Shown here: positions 1 to 7,233 of the stretch, piece by piece
How positions within the stretch are numbered: the stretch's first letter is position 1
How the letters are laid out: each line of letters opens with the position of its first letter
From: Anaerolineales bacterium UBA2029
Lineage (GTDB): Bacteria > Chloroflexota > Anaerolineae > Aggregatilineales > Aggregatilineaceae
Assembly: GCA_002332795.1 (NCBI GenBank)
Contig: DDBP01000071.1
Span: 1 to 14,837, forward strand
Direction: 5' to 3'
Length of the DNA: 14,837 nucleotides
Notes under the pieces: generated by a model
Databases searched by the model: none
The model's input: the letters and a program-made list of their open reading frames with translations, nothing else
Told to the model about the DNA's origin: nothing
Translations under genes and position numbers: made by a program

Positions 1-35
1 AATGAGGGGTGGCGCGGCAGTGAGGAGCAGGGGGC

Positions 36-926
36 ATGCGCGCGCGCAAAAGGCTGATCATCACCTTCTTGTTTCCGGCCACGTTCCTTTATCTGGTGTT
101 CTTTCTCTACCCCGCCATCCGGGCGTTCTACTACAGCTTTTTCGACTGGTCGGGCTTTTCCTATGAGGCCAAGTTCATCGGCCTGGACAATTACAGAGAA
201 CTGATCCGCGACGATCTGTTCATCGAGAGTCTGAAAAACACGCTGACCATCGTGTTCGTGGGCGGGGTAATCGTCTTTGGCCTGGCCTTCGCGCTGACCA
301 TTCTGCTCAACTCTGGCATCAAGGGGCGCAAGCTGTTCCGGGCGATTATCTTCCTGCCCAATGTCGTCGCTGTGATCGCGCTGACGACCATGTGGAGCGT
401 GGCGATCTACCATCCGCGCTTCGGCATCCTCAAGAATGGCCTGGCTTACCTGGGCTTCGAGTCGCTCTCCAAGACTCTCTGGACATCACCAGAGAACATC
501 TTTGAGTCCATGCTGGCCGCGATCATCTGGATGAACGTGGGCTTTTATGTGGTGTTGTTGATGGCCGGCATTGACAAAATCCCTCACGAACTCTATGAAG
601 CGGCCAGGATAGACGGGGCGAACGAATTGCAGATGTTCTACCGGATCACAGTGCCGCTGCTGTGGGACGTGATCACCGTGGGCATTGTGTTGTGGAGCAT
701 CAGTGCCCTCAAAATCTTCGAATTTCCCTTCGCCTTCTCGGCGCTGGAGCCGTCCCCCAATACCTACACGATCGCCGTGTACCTGTATGTGATGGGCTTC
801 GGTCAGCGCACCCCCATCTACCGCCTGGGCTATGCCACGGCCATGGGCGTGGCGCTCGTGCTGACGGTGGTCGTCGTGGTGGTGGTGCTGCGCCGCATAC
901 TGCGCCGCGAAGTGATCCAGTACTGA
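36..926 (+). CDS. ABC sugar transporter permease, MalF/UgpA type
   Basis: This 296-residue integral membrane protein should be one of the two membrane-spanning halves of a carbohydrate importer. The sequence shows a hydrophobic helix at about 8-28, further membrane segments at roughly 71-93, 104-122, 158-178, 210-226 and 265-285, and the cytoplasmic EAA loop (EAARIDGAN, about 189-197) that docks on the ATPase. Length and motif order fit the MalF/UgpA (binding-protein-dependent transport inner membrane component) family. A GAGGAG ribosome site at 22-27 lies 8 bases before the ATG. The second permease follows after 10 bases, and a binding-protein gene is expected just upstream, outside the window. 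The substrate cannot be read from the permease. The NagA and ROK genes downstream suggest an amino sugar (inference). Confidence 0.93.
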   Translation: MRARKRLIITFLFPATFLYLVFFLYPAIRAFYYSFFDWSGFSYEAKFIGLDNYRELIRDDLFIESLKNTLTIVFVGGVIVFGLAFALTILLNSGIKGRKLFRAIIFLPNVVAVIALTTMWSVAIYHPRFGILKNGLAYLGFESLSKTLWTSPENIFESMLAAIIWMNVGFYVVLLMAGIDKIPHELYEAARIDGANELQMFYRITVPLLWDVITVGIVLWSISALKIFEFPFAFSALEPSPNTYTIAVYLYVMGFGQRTPIYRLGYATAMGVALVLTVVVVVVVLRRILRREVIQY

Positions 927-936
927 GGAGGGCCAC

Positions 937-1821
937 ATGGCAACGACAGCACAAACCCGACCCTGGGCACTCAGCCGACGCACGCAAGGGCGGTTGTTGC
1001 GGTTTGCCCGTCAGATTCCCAGCTACCTGGTGCTGCTGACGTGGTGTGGTTTCACCGTGTTCGCCATCGGCTGGATCGCCATGTCCTCGTTCAAGACCAA
1101 CCGTCAGCTTTTCCAGGAGCCGCTCAAACTGCCGCCGCAACTGCGCTTCGAGAACTACAGCACTGCCTGGAACGCGGTAGATATGGGCCGCTATTTCTTG
1201 AACAGCGTGATTGTGGTGTCGGTGTCCGTGTTCCTGATCCTGGCCATTTCCGCGCCCGCGGCCTATGTGCTGAGTCGGGTGAAGTTCCGGGGCAGCAATG
1301 CAATCACCACGCTGTTCACCGCGGGCATGGGCATCCCCTATCCGCTGCTGTTCATCCCGTTGTTCGCGCTGATGCTGAACCTGCAACTGGACAATACGTT
1401 GCCGGGGCTGATCGTGGTCTACGTCAGCCTGTCGCTGCCGTTCACCGTGTACATCCTGACCGGTTTCTTCATCACGCTACCCAGCGAACTGGAGGACGCG
1501 GCAGTCATAGATGGCTGTTCGGACTATCAGGTGTACTGGCGGGTGATGCTGCCTCTGGCTTCGCCGGGGCTGCTGACGGCGGCGATCTTCAATTTCATCG
1601 GCCTGTGGAATGAGTATCAGTTGGCGCTGGTCTTTGCCAACACGGACAAGACGCGCACCCTGTCGCTCGGTCTCTATGCGCTGCGCAATGCACTGCAATA
1701 CACCGGCGACTGGGCCAGCCTGTTCGCGGGCATTGTCATCATCATGCTGCCCACGGTGGCGATCTACGTCATCCTGTCGGAGCGCATGATTTCCGGCATC
1801 ACCATGGGATCACTCAAATAG
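937..1821 (+). CDS. ABC sugar transporter permease, MalG/UgpE type
   Basis: This 294-residue inner-membrane protein is the partner of the permease encoded just before it. After an N-terminal cytoplasmic stretch of about 28 residues there are membrane helices near 29-50, 88-112, 125-147, 155-180, 208-222 and 256-278. The EAA loop (ELEDAAVIDGC, about 184-194) is present with a D in place of the second-position residue common in the family, and the protein ends in the characteristic C-terminal form ITMGSLK. A GAGGAG ribosome site overlaps the stop of the upstream gene. With only 10 bases between the genes, co-translation is likely. No ATP-binding subunit is encoded in the window, so a shared MsmX/UgpC-like ATPase elsewhere must energise it (inference from family knowledge). 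Confidence 0.93.
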   Translation: MATTAQTRPWALSRRTQGRLLRFARQIPSYLVLLTWCGFTVFAIGWIAMSSFKTNRQLFQEPLKLPPQLRFENYSTAWNAVDMGRYFLNSVIVVSVSVFLILAISAPAAYVLSRVKFRGSNAITTLFTAGMGIPYPLLFIPLFALMLNLQLDNTLPGLIVVYVSLSLPFTVYILTGFFITLPSELEDAAVIDGCSDYQVYWRVMLPLASPGLLTAAIFNFIGLWNEYQLALVFANTDKTRTLSLGLYALRNALQYTGDWASLFAGIVIIMLPTVAIYVILSERMISGITMGSLK

Positions 1822-1829
1822 GGGGCATC

Positions 1830-2978
1830 ATGCGCACGCTGATCACCGGTGGCACGCTGCTGACGCCGCACACGGCGCTGCCCAATCACACCCTGGTCAT
1901 CGAGGAGGGGCGGATCGCGGCTCTGGGCGCAGGTCGGCTCGCGCCAGGGGCGGGCGACCGGGTCATCGAGGCGGACGGGCGGTGGGTGGTGCCCGGCTTC
2001 ATTGACGTGCACGTGCACGGCGCGGTCGGTTACGATACCATGGACGCGACCCCGGCGGCGCTGCAACAGATGGCGCGTTTCTTCGCGCGGCATGGCGTCA
2101 CCAGCTATCTGCCGACTACCATGACCGCCGCCAGGACAGACATTCAGGCGGCAGTGCAGACGGTTGCCAGTTGTCCGCAGCCGGAAGACGGCGCTCAGCA
2201 CCTGGGCGTACACCTGGAAGGGCCTTACCTGAACCTGGACTATCGGGGCGCGCAGCATCCGGATCACTTCCGTTCTCCAGCCCCTGACGAATATCTGGCC
2301 TGGCTGGAGACAGGAGTGATTCGACTGATCACCCTTGCGCCAGAGCTGGAAGGCGCGGCAGAGCTGGTTGCATCGGGGCGGGCGCGCGGGGTCGAGTTCG
2401 CCATCGGACACAGCGGGGCGAGCTACGAGCAGGTGATCGAGGCCGCCAACTGGGGGGTGCGGCAGGCGACGCACACCTTCAACGGGATGCTGGGGCTGCA
2501 CCATCGTACACCGGGGACACTGGGCGGTGTGCTGACGGACGACCGCATCTATTGCCAGGTGATCGCCGACGGTGTGCACGTTCACCCGGCGATGGTCAGG
2601 CTGGTGGTGCGGGCCAAGGGCACGGGGCGCACCATCCTGATCACCGATGCCATGCGGGCGACCGGACTGCAGGACGGCACATACGATCTGGGAGGACAGG
2701 AAGTCACGGTGCGGGACGGTGTGGCGCGCATTGCCAGTGGGAGTCTGGCGGGCAGCACGCTGACGCTCGATGTCGCCCTGCGCAACGTGATGCGTTATAC
2801 AGGGCTGGCGCTGGGGGAGGCGTTGCCGATGGTCACGGCGACGCCCGCCGAAGCGCTGGGGCTGGCCGGGCGCAAAGGGGTGTTGGCCGCTGGTGCAGAC
2901 GCGGACGTGGTCTTGCTCGACGCCGATCTGAAGGTCGTCATGACGCTGGTGGCAGGGCGCGTGGTCTACACAGCATGA
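1830..2978 (+). CDS. nagA: N-acetylglucosamine-6-phosphate deacetylase (NagA family)
   Basis: This cytoplasmic amidohydrolase of 382 residues, the usual NagA length, removes acetate from GlcNAc-6-P (or GalNAc-6-P in AgaA homologues) to give the hexosamine-6-phosphate. The family signatures are intact and in order: PGFIDVHVHG with the HxH pair at 61 and 63, HLEGPY with the metal-binding Glu130, GHSGAS with His194, THTFNGM with His215, ADGVHVHP with His250, and ITDAM with the catalytic Asp273. A small beta-sandwich is formed by the N- and C-terminal segments. The gene starts 8 bases after the permease stop and is followed 10 bases later by the ROK kinase, a classic amino-sugar arrangement. Whether the natural substrate is the gluco or galacto epimer cannot be settled from sequence. 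The GatZ-family neighbour leans towards galacto (inference). Confidence 0.95.
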   Translation: MRTLITGGTLLTPHTALPNHTLVIEEGRIAALGAGRLAPGAGDRVIEADGRWVVPGFIDVHVHGAVGYDTMDATPAALQQMARFFARHGVTSYLPTTMTAARTDIQAAVQTVASCPQPEDGAQHLGVHLEGPYLNLDYRGAQHPDHFRSPAPDEYLAWLETGVIRLITLAPELEGAAELVASGRARGVEFAIGHSGASYEQVIEAANWGVRQATHTFNGMLGLHHRTPGTLGGVLTDDRIYCQVIADGVHVHPAMVRLVVRAKGTGRTILITDAMRATGLQDGTYDLGGQEVTVRDGVARIASGSLAGSTLTLDVALRNVMRYTGLALGEALPMVTATPAEALGLAGRKGVLAAGADADVVLLDADLKVVMTLVAGRVVYTA

Positions 2979-2988
2979 GAGGCAGGCA

Positions 2989-3990
2989 ATGGATACGCCT
3001 TCGGTGATAGCGGTTGGCATTGATATCGGCGGCAGCTATACCAAGATTGGCCTGGTGACTGTCAACGGGCAGATTCTGGCCTCCGAGCGCCTGGTCACCG
3101 CCGCCAGAGGCAACGACGCGGGGCCGTTTCTGGACGACGTGATGGGACGGGTGCGGGCGTTGATGGCTGCCGCTCCCGTTGCCCCGATCGGGATCGGCAT
3201 TTCCACGCACGGCTACATAGACGATCAACGGCGAGGGCCGGTCATCTGCGCCAACACGCCTGCTTTGCGCGGCGTGAACATGCGCGGCCTGTTCGAAACT
3301 GAGTTTGGCCTGCCGGTGACGGTGAACAACGACCTCACTGCGCACGCGCTGGCGGAATACCATTACGGCAGCGGGCGGGGCGCGCGGCGTTTCCTGTGCA
3401 TGGCCATTGGCACGGGCCTGGGGGCCGGGGTGATCATCAATGGACAGGCGCTCCGTTTCATTGGCGGCAAAGCGGGCGACACAGGCCGCGTCATCGTGGA
3501 ACCCGATGGCCCGCCGGATGTCTACGGGGCGCGCGGCAGTGCGGAGGCGCTGTGCGGCGTCCCCGGCATCGAGCGCCTGGCGGCGCAGGCGTATGGGCAT
3601 TCCGTCGCTGCTCATGAGGTGATCCGCGCGGCCAGAGAGGGTTCCGACCCGCGTGCCGTGCAGGTGATGCAGCAGATCGGCAGGTACCTGGGGCATGCCC
3701 TGGCGACGCTCTGCTCGATCTACCTGCCGGACAGGGTCGCCCTGACTGGCGGCACGGCGGAGGCCGGACCGGTCTTGCTGGAAGCGTGCCGCCGCCGCTT
3801 CGACGAGCTGGTGGCGGACTATCATCGTGCGCTGGCAGAGTATGCGCCGGATTTCTATACTGGGGTGGAGATCGTACTGGGTGAAATGCGCGGCGAGACA
3901 GGCATGGTCGGCGCGGCGGTGGAGATTTTCCAGACACAGGCCGCGGATGCCTTTGCCCGCCGATCATCGGTTGCTGCGCCACAGGAGTGA
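2989..3990 (+). CDS. ROK-family sugar kinase, atypical (no zinc motif)
   Basis: This 333-residue protein of the ROK family (actin-like ATPase fold) is probably an amino-sugar kinase acting before NagA. An N-terminal phosphate loop GIDIGGSYTK (10-19), the NND motif with the presumed catalytic Asp115, the second phosphate loop AIGTGLGAG (139-147) and the adenosine motif ALTGG (251-255) are present. The region that normally reads GEIGH followed by the zinc-binding CxCGxxGCxE is instead GDTGR (163-167) and DVYGARGSAEA (177-187). The structural His and all three Cys are therefore missing. ROK members that lack the zinc site do exist, so this may be a subfamily trait rather than loss of function. 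There is no N-terminal helix-turn-helix, so it is a kinase-type ROK, not a NagC-like repressor. Its stop codon overlaps a GTG that could open the next gene. Confidence 0.88.
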   Translation: MDTPSVIAVGIDIGGSYTKIGLVTVNGQILASERLVTAARGNDAGPFLDDVMGRVRALMAAAPVAPIGIGISTHGYIDDQRRGPVICANTPALRGVNMRGLFETEFGLPVTVNNDLTAHALAEYHYGSGRGARRFLCMAIGTGLGAGVIINGQALRFIGGKAGDTGRVIVEPDGPPDVYGARGSAEALCGVPGIERLAAQAYGHSVAAHEVIRAAREGSDPRAVQVMQQIGRYLGHALATLCSIYLPDRVALTGGTAEAGPVLLEACRRRFDELVADYHRALAEYAPDFYTGVEIVLGEMRGETGMVGAAVEIFQTQAADAFARRSSVAAPQE

Positions 3991-4000
3991 GCATTGACGC

Positions 4001-4005
4001 GGAGG
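4001..4005 (+). promoter_or_regulatory. ribosome binding site deciding the regulator start
   Basis: A GGAGG lies 5 bases before the ATG at 4011. The in-frame GTG at 3987, which overlaps the kinase stop, has its purine run directly against the start codon with no spacing. The ATG at 4011 is therefore preferred. Confidence 0.6.
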
Positions 4006-4010
4006 CGGTG

Positions 4011-4790
4011 ATGAGTTCCAGCGATCTAATGTCCCTGGAACGTCAGGGGCAGATTGTCGAGCTGGTCAATCAGATGGGGCGCATGACCGTCGCGCAGCTT
4101 AGCGAGCGGTTCGGCGTGAGCGAGACGACGATCCGCCGCGACCTGGTTACTCTGGCTGCCCGCAACCTGATCCGACGCACTCACGGGGGAGCCATGCGGA
4201 TTGGATCGGTGGCTACCAGCGAAATCCCCATCCTGCAGCGCCAGAATCAGCATGCCGCCGAAAAGGAGCGCATCGGCGCGGCGACGGCGGAACTGATCCG
4301 CAATGGCGAAACACTGTTGATCGCGGGGGGCAGCACCGGCCTGGCCGTAGCGCGGCACCTGAATCGTCACACTGGATTGACCATCATCACCGAGTCTTTG
4401 CTGGTGGTGCAGGAGTTGCTGCGACAAGGGCAGCACCGGCTGATCATGCTGGGTGGCACGGTAGACCCCAACGAACAGGCTGTGCGTGGCACGCTGGCGC
4501 GGCAAATGCTGGCGCAACTGTGCGTGGACAAGGTCATCATTGGGGCGCGCGCCGTCTCGGTAACGCGCGGCATCAGCGCAGAAACGCCTGAAGAGGCGGA
4601 GTTCCTGCGGGCATACCTGGAGTGCGGCGATCACCGTATCCTGGTGACCGACAGCAGCAAGTTTCACCTCTCGGCGCTGGCGACCCTCGCGCCGCTGTCG
4701 GCCATCAACACGCTGGTGACGGACACTAACCTGGACGAAGACATCGCGCGGCAGATCCGCGAGATGGACGTGTACCTGCTGCTGGTCTGA
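4011..4790 (+). CDS. DeoR-family transcriptional regulator
   Basis: This DNA-binding regulator of sugar metabolism has 259 residues from the chosen ATG, or 267 if the GTG at 3987 is used. Residues about 10-60 form the DeoR winged helix-turn-helix, including VAQLSERFGVSETTIRRDL and the wing RRTHGGAM. Residues about 83-240 form the ISOCOT-like sugar-phosphate sensing domain, with KERIGAAT, the AGGSTG loop (105-110; the usual Asp before GG is Ala here), TIITES, LIMLGG, DKVIIGA and the TDSSKF motif (213-218). Family members usually repress and are released by a phosphorylated sugar intermediate. By position inside the operon it probably controls this operon, and perhaps the divergent kinase/transporter spacer at 9306-9614 (inference). 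It is a plausible AgaR/NagR analogue, but I cannot assign the effector. Confidence 0.92.
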   Translation: MSSSDLMSLERQGQIVELVNQMGRMTVAQLSERFGVSETTIRRDLVTLAARNLIRRTHGGAMRIGSVATSEIPILQRQNQHAAEKERIGAATAELIRNGETLLIAGGSTGLAVARHLNRHTGLTIITESLLVVQELLRQGQHRLIMLGGTVDPNEQAVRGTLARQMLAQLCVDKVIIGARAVSVTRGISAETPEEAEFLRAYLECGDHRILVTDSSKFHLSALATLAPLSAINTLVTDTNLDEDIARQIREMDVYLLLV

Positions 4791-4821
4791 TAGTGAGCAG
4801 CCCTGCGCGAACACTCACAAG

Positions 4822-4829
4822 GGAGAGGG
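4822..4829 (+). promoter_or_regulatory. ribosome binding site favouring a TTG start
   Basis: GGAGAGGG lies 5 bases before a TTG at 4835. The upstream in-frame GTG at 4793 has no recognisable ribosome site. Conserved homology to the family also begins after the TTG. Confidence 0.5.
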
Positions 4830-4834
4830 AAACG

Positions 4835-6067
4835 TTGGCTCAGATCAAGCGGATGGTGGAGCGTATCATCGCGCTGCGCCAACAGGGAATTCATGTGACG
4901 CTGCTGGCCGTGTGCCCGAATTCCGAGGCGGTGCTGGAGGCGGCAGTGCAGGCGGCAGCCCGCAACAACGCGCCGATGCTCTTCGCTGCGACCCTCAATC
5001 AGGTAGACCGCGACGGCGGCTACACGGGCTGGACACCGGCGGAATTCGTGCGCAAGATGTGGGATTACGCTCAGCAGTATCATTGCCATGCTGCGCTGTA
5101 TCCCTGCCTGGATCACGGGGGACAGTGGCTCAAGGACAGGCATACGCGCGACCGGCTGACGTTCGAGCAGACGACGGCTGAGGTCAAGGAGTCCATCACG
5201 GCCATGCTCGAAGCCGGTTATGCGCTGCTGCACATTGATCCCACTGTAGACCGGACGCTTGGCGGCCCCTTGCCGGTTGAGACGGTGGTCGAGCGCAGCC
5301 TTGACCTGATCGCGCACGCCGAGGCAGAGCGGCGACGGTTGGGTTTGTCGCCGGTTGCTTATGAAGTCGGTACCGAGGAAGTGCACGGCGGGCTGGTAGA
5401 CCTGAGCGCTTTTCGGCGCTTCCTGCAATTGCTGCGGCAGGGACTGACGGCGCGCGGCCTGGATCAGGCCTGGCCGGCTTTCGTGGTGGCGCAGGTGGGC
5501 ACGGACCTGCATACCACACAGTTCGACCGACAGGCGGCGGCAGCGCTCTATGAGATTGCCGCGCCGTATGGCACGCTGGTGAAAGGGCACTACACCGATT
5601 GGGTGGACAACCCCGCCGACTACCCGCTGGCAGGAATGGGCGGGGCCAACGTCGGGCCAGAGTTCACCGCCGAGGAGTATGACGCGCTGCTGGCGCTGGA
5701 ACAACGCGAGCAGGACTTGCTGCGCACCAGGCCGGAGGTGATCCCCTCGCGTTTCCATGCGACGCTGGCCGCGGCGGTGGACGCCTCCAATCGCTGGCAG
5801 AAGTGGCTGCAACCAGACGAGCAGGGAAAGGCGCTGGATGAGTTGACTCCGGCGCGGCGCGAATGGCTGCTGAAGACCGGCGCGCGTTACATCTGGACGG
5901 AGCCATCGGTCGTGGCGGCGCGGCAACGGCTCTACGACAACCTGCGCCCGATCATGGGCGATCCGCATCGCTACGTGGTGGACTGGATCGCACGGGCGAT
6001 CGAACGCTATATCGTCGCCTTTCATTTGTTCAATGCGCGTGCTCTCTTTGAAGACATGGATGAATGA
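4835..6067 (+). CDS. GatZ/KbaZ-family protein (tagatose-bisphosphate aldolase subunit or ketose-6-phosphate 4-epimerase)
   Basis: This cytoplasmic TIM-barrel protein has 410 residues from the TTG (424 from the GTG at 4793). It matches E. coli GatZ from memory along its length: NQVDRDGGYTGWTPAEF aligns with the family's NQVNQFGGYTGMTPADF, followed by the metal-site positions CLDHGG (Asp/His, 93-94), HIDPT (Asp135), GTEEVHGG (Glu181) and KGHYTDW (His252). In enterobacteria the family supports the class II aldolase GatY/KbaY. Other members act alone as tagatose-6-phosphate/fructose-6-phosphate 4-epimerases. No GatY/KbaY gene is present here, so the epimerase role looks at least as likely (inference). 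The gene follows the regulator closely and overlaps or abuts the UroD-like gene downstream, which suggests translational coupling. Confidence 0.88.
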   Translation: MAQIKRMVERIIALRQQGIHVTLLAVCPNSEAVLEAAVQAAARNNAPMLFAATLNQVDRDGGYTGWTPAEFVRKMWDYAQQYHCHAALYPCLDHGGQWLKDRHTRDRLTFEQTTAEVKESITAMLEAGYALLHIDPTVDRTLGGPLPVETVVERSLDLIAHAEAERRRLGLSPVAYEVGTEEVHGGLVDLSAFRRFLQLLRQGLTARGLDQAWPAFVVAQVGTDLHTTQFDRQAAAALYEIAAPYGTLVKGHYTDWVDNPADYPLAGMGGANVGPEFTAEEYDALLALEQREQDLLRTRPEVIPSRFHATLAAAVDASNRWQKWLQPDEQGKALDELTPARREWLLKTGARYIWTEPSVVAARQRLYDNLRPIMGDPHRYVVDWIARAIERYIVAFHLFNARALFEDMDE

Positions 6068-6071
6068 GACC

Positions 6072-7211
6072 ATGAATCGCCGAGAGGCTCTGTTGACCTT
6101 GCTCACGCAGAAGCGCAATCCCGGTTATATCCCGGTTTCGACCTATGGAGTGGATCGCTACAGCCACCCCTGGATGGCCGATGACCCTTCGTACCAGGAA
6201 GTGCTGGCCTGGGGCGACCGCTATGACCATATTCAGGCGTTCTATTGCTCGTATTATGCTTCGTTCGGGCTGACCGACATTCTGGCGGTGGACGATCCGG
6301 AGCGGGTGACGGTCGAGCGGTGGCGTCGGGAGCAGACGGTCATCACGCGCTACACCCTGCACACGCCGCGCGGCGACCTGCTGGCTGAATACAAGGACAT
6401 AGACGGCAACAAGTCCACCTGGCGCGAGCGTCACCTGATGCAGACCGACGATGACATCGAGGCGTTTCTGTCCATGCCTTTCCGCCCCAGGCTGCCCGAC
6501 CCGGCGGAGTATCAAGCGCTGCGAGCTGCATTGGGCGAGCGAGGGATCGTGCAGGTGCAGCTTCCGAATCCAGTCTGCCTGGTGATCGAGAACATGGACT
6601 ACACCGAGTTCATGATCCGCACGCGCACCATGCCGGAGAAAATAGATGCGTTGCTGGAACGGGCGCAACAACTCATCCTGGAGTGGTTGCAGGGGGTGCT
6701 GGCGGCAGGGATCGGCGATTCTTTCCGCATCTTTGGGCCGGAGTACTGTCAGCCGCCGCAGATGCGCCTGTCCTACTATCAGCACGCGGTCACCGAGTTC
6801 GATCGGCCCCTGGTGGAGGCGATACACCAGGCGGGCAAGGTGGTACAGTATCACTGTCACGGGCCGATACGCGCCCTGCTGGACGAATTCCTGAAGCTGG
6901 GTGTGGACGCGATCGATCCCTGCGAAGCGCCGCCTGCACCAACAGGCGATATCACGCTGCGCGAAGTCGCCGAACGGGTGGGGAAGGCCCTGGTGATCAT
7001 GGGCAACATTCAGCTCGATGACCTGGAACGGGCCGAGCCGGAGCAGATCGATCGGCTGGTGGCGGAGGCGGTGGAGGCCGTGGACGATCGCGCGCCGTTC
7101 ATGCTGCTGCCGACGGCTGCGCCCTTCGTGACACCTTTGCCGGAGCGGACCGCGCGGAATCTGATTCAGTTCATGGAGTCGGCTCGCAAGTACGGCGGCG
7201 CGCCCGCTTAA
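6072..7211 (+). CDS. UroD-like (MtaA/CmuA superfamily) protein, HCHG variant
   Basis: This soluble TIM-barrel protein of the uroporphyrinogen decarboxylase/cobamide methyltransferase superfamily has 379 residues from the ATG at 6072. In-frame ATGs at 6060 and 6033 are alternatives inside the previous gene. The chosen start aligns MNRREALLTLL with MTSKERWLAVL of the next gene. The C-terminal half carries the superfamily strand ending in QYHCHGPIR (His261, Cys262, His263), then GVDAIDPCEAPP with Cys284. It lacks the HemE N-terminal arginine signature, so it is not a haem-pathway decarboxylase. The usual late Cys/His loop is replaced by LLPTAAPF. It starts 4 bases after the GatZ-family stop. The substrate is unknown. 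A methyl-transfer or sugar-related role is conceivable, but no corrinoid protein gene is nearby. Confidence 0.85.
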   Translation: MNRREALLTLLTQKRNPGYIPVSTYGVDRYSHPWMADDPSYQEVLAWGDRYDHIQAFYCSYYASFGLTDILAVDDPERVTVERWRREQTVITRYTLHTPRGDLLAEYKDIDGNKSTWRERHLMQTDDDIEAFLSMPFRPRLPDPAEYQALRAALGERGIVQVQLPNPVCLVIENMDYTEFMIRTRTMPEKIDALLERAQQLILEWLQGVLAAGIGDSFRIFGPEYCQPPQMRLSYYQHAVTEFDRPLVEAIHQAGKVVQYHCHGPIRALLDEFLKLGVDAIDPCEAPPAPTGDITLREVAERVGKALVIMGNIQLDDLERAEPEQIDRLVAEAVEAVDDRAPFMLLPTAAPFVTPLPERTARNLIQFMESARKYGGAPA

Positions 7212-7233
7212 AGCAATTCCCTGGAGGAAGGCG

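Noticed and set aside
1764..3020. Long open frame on the minus strand opposite nagA
   Set aside because: It is antisense to a gene with intact catalytic motifs, rich in Arg, His, Gln and Pro as expected from the complement of GC-rich codons, with no recognisable domain or ribosome site.
2989..3990. NagC/XylR-type ROK repressor
   Set aside because: The protein begins directly with the phosphate loop (residues 10-19) and has no N-terminal helix-turn-helix.
4664..6118. 484-codon open frame on the minus strand opposite the GatZ-family gene
   Set aside because: It covers the conserved family motifs of the plus-strand gene and shows no protein-like features of its own.
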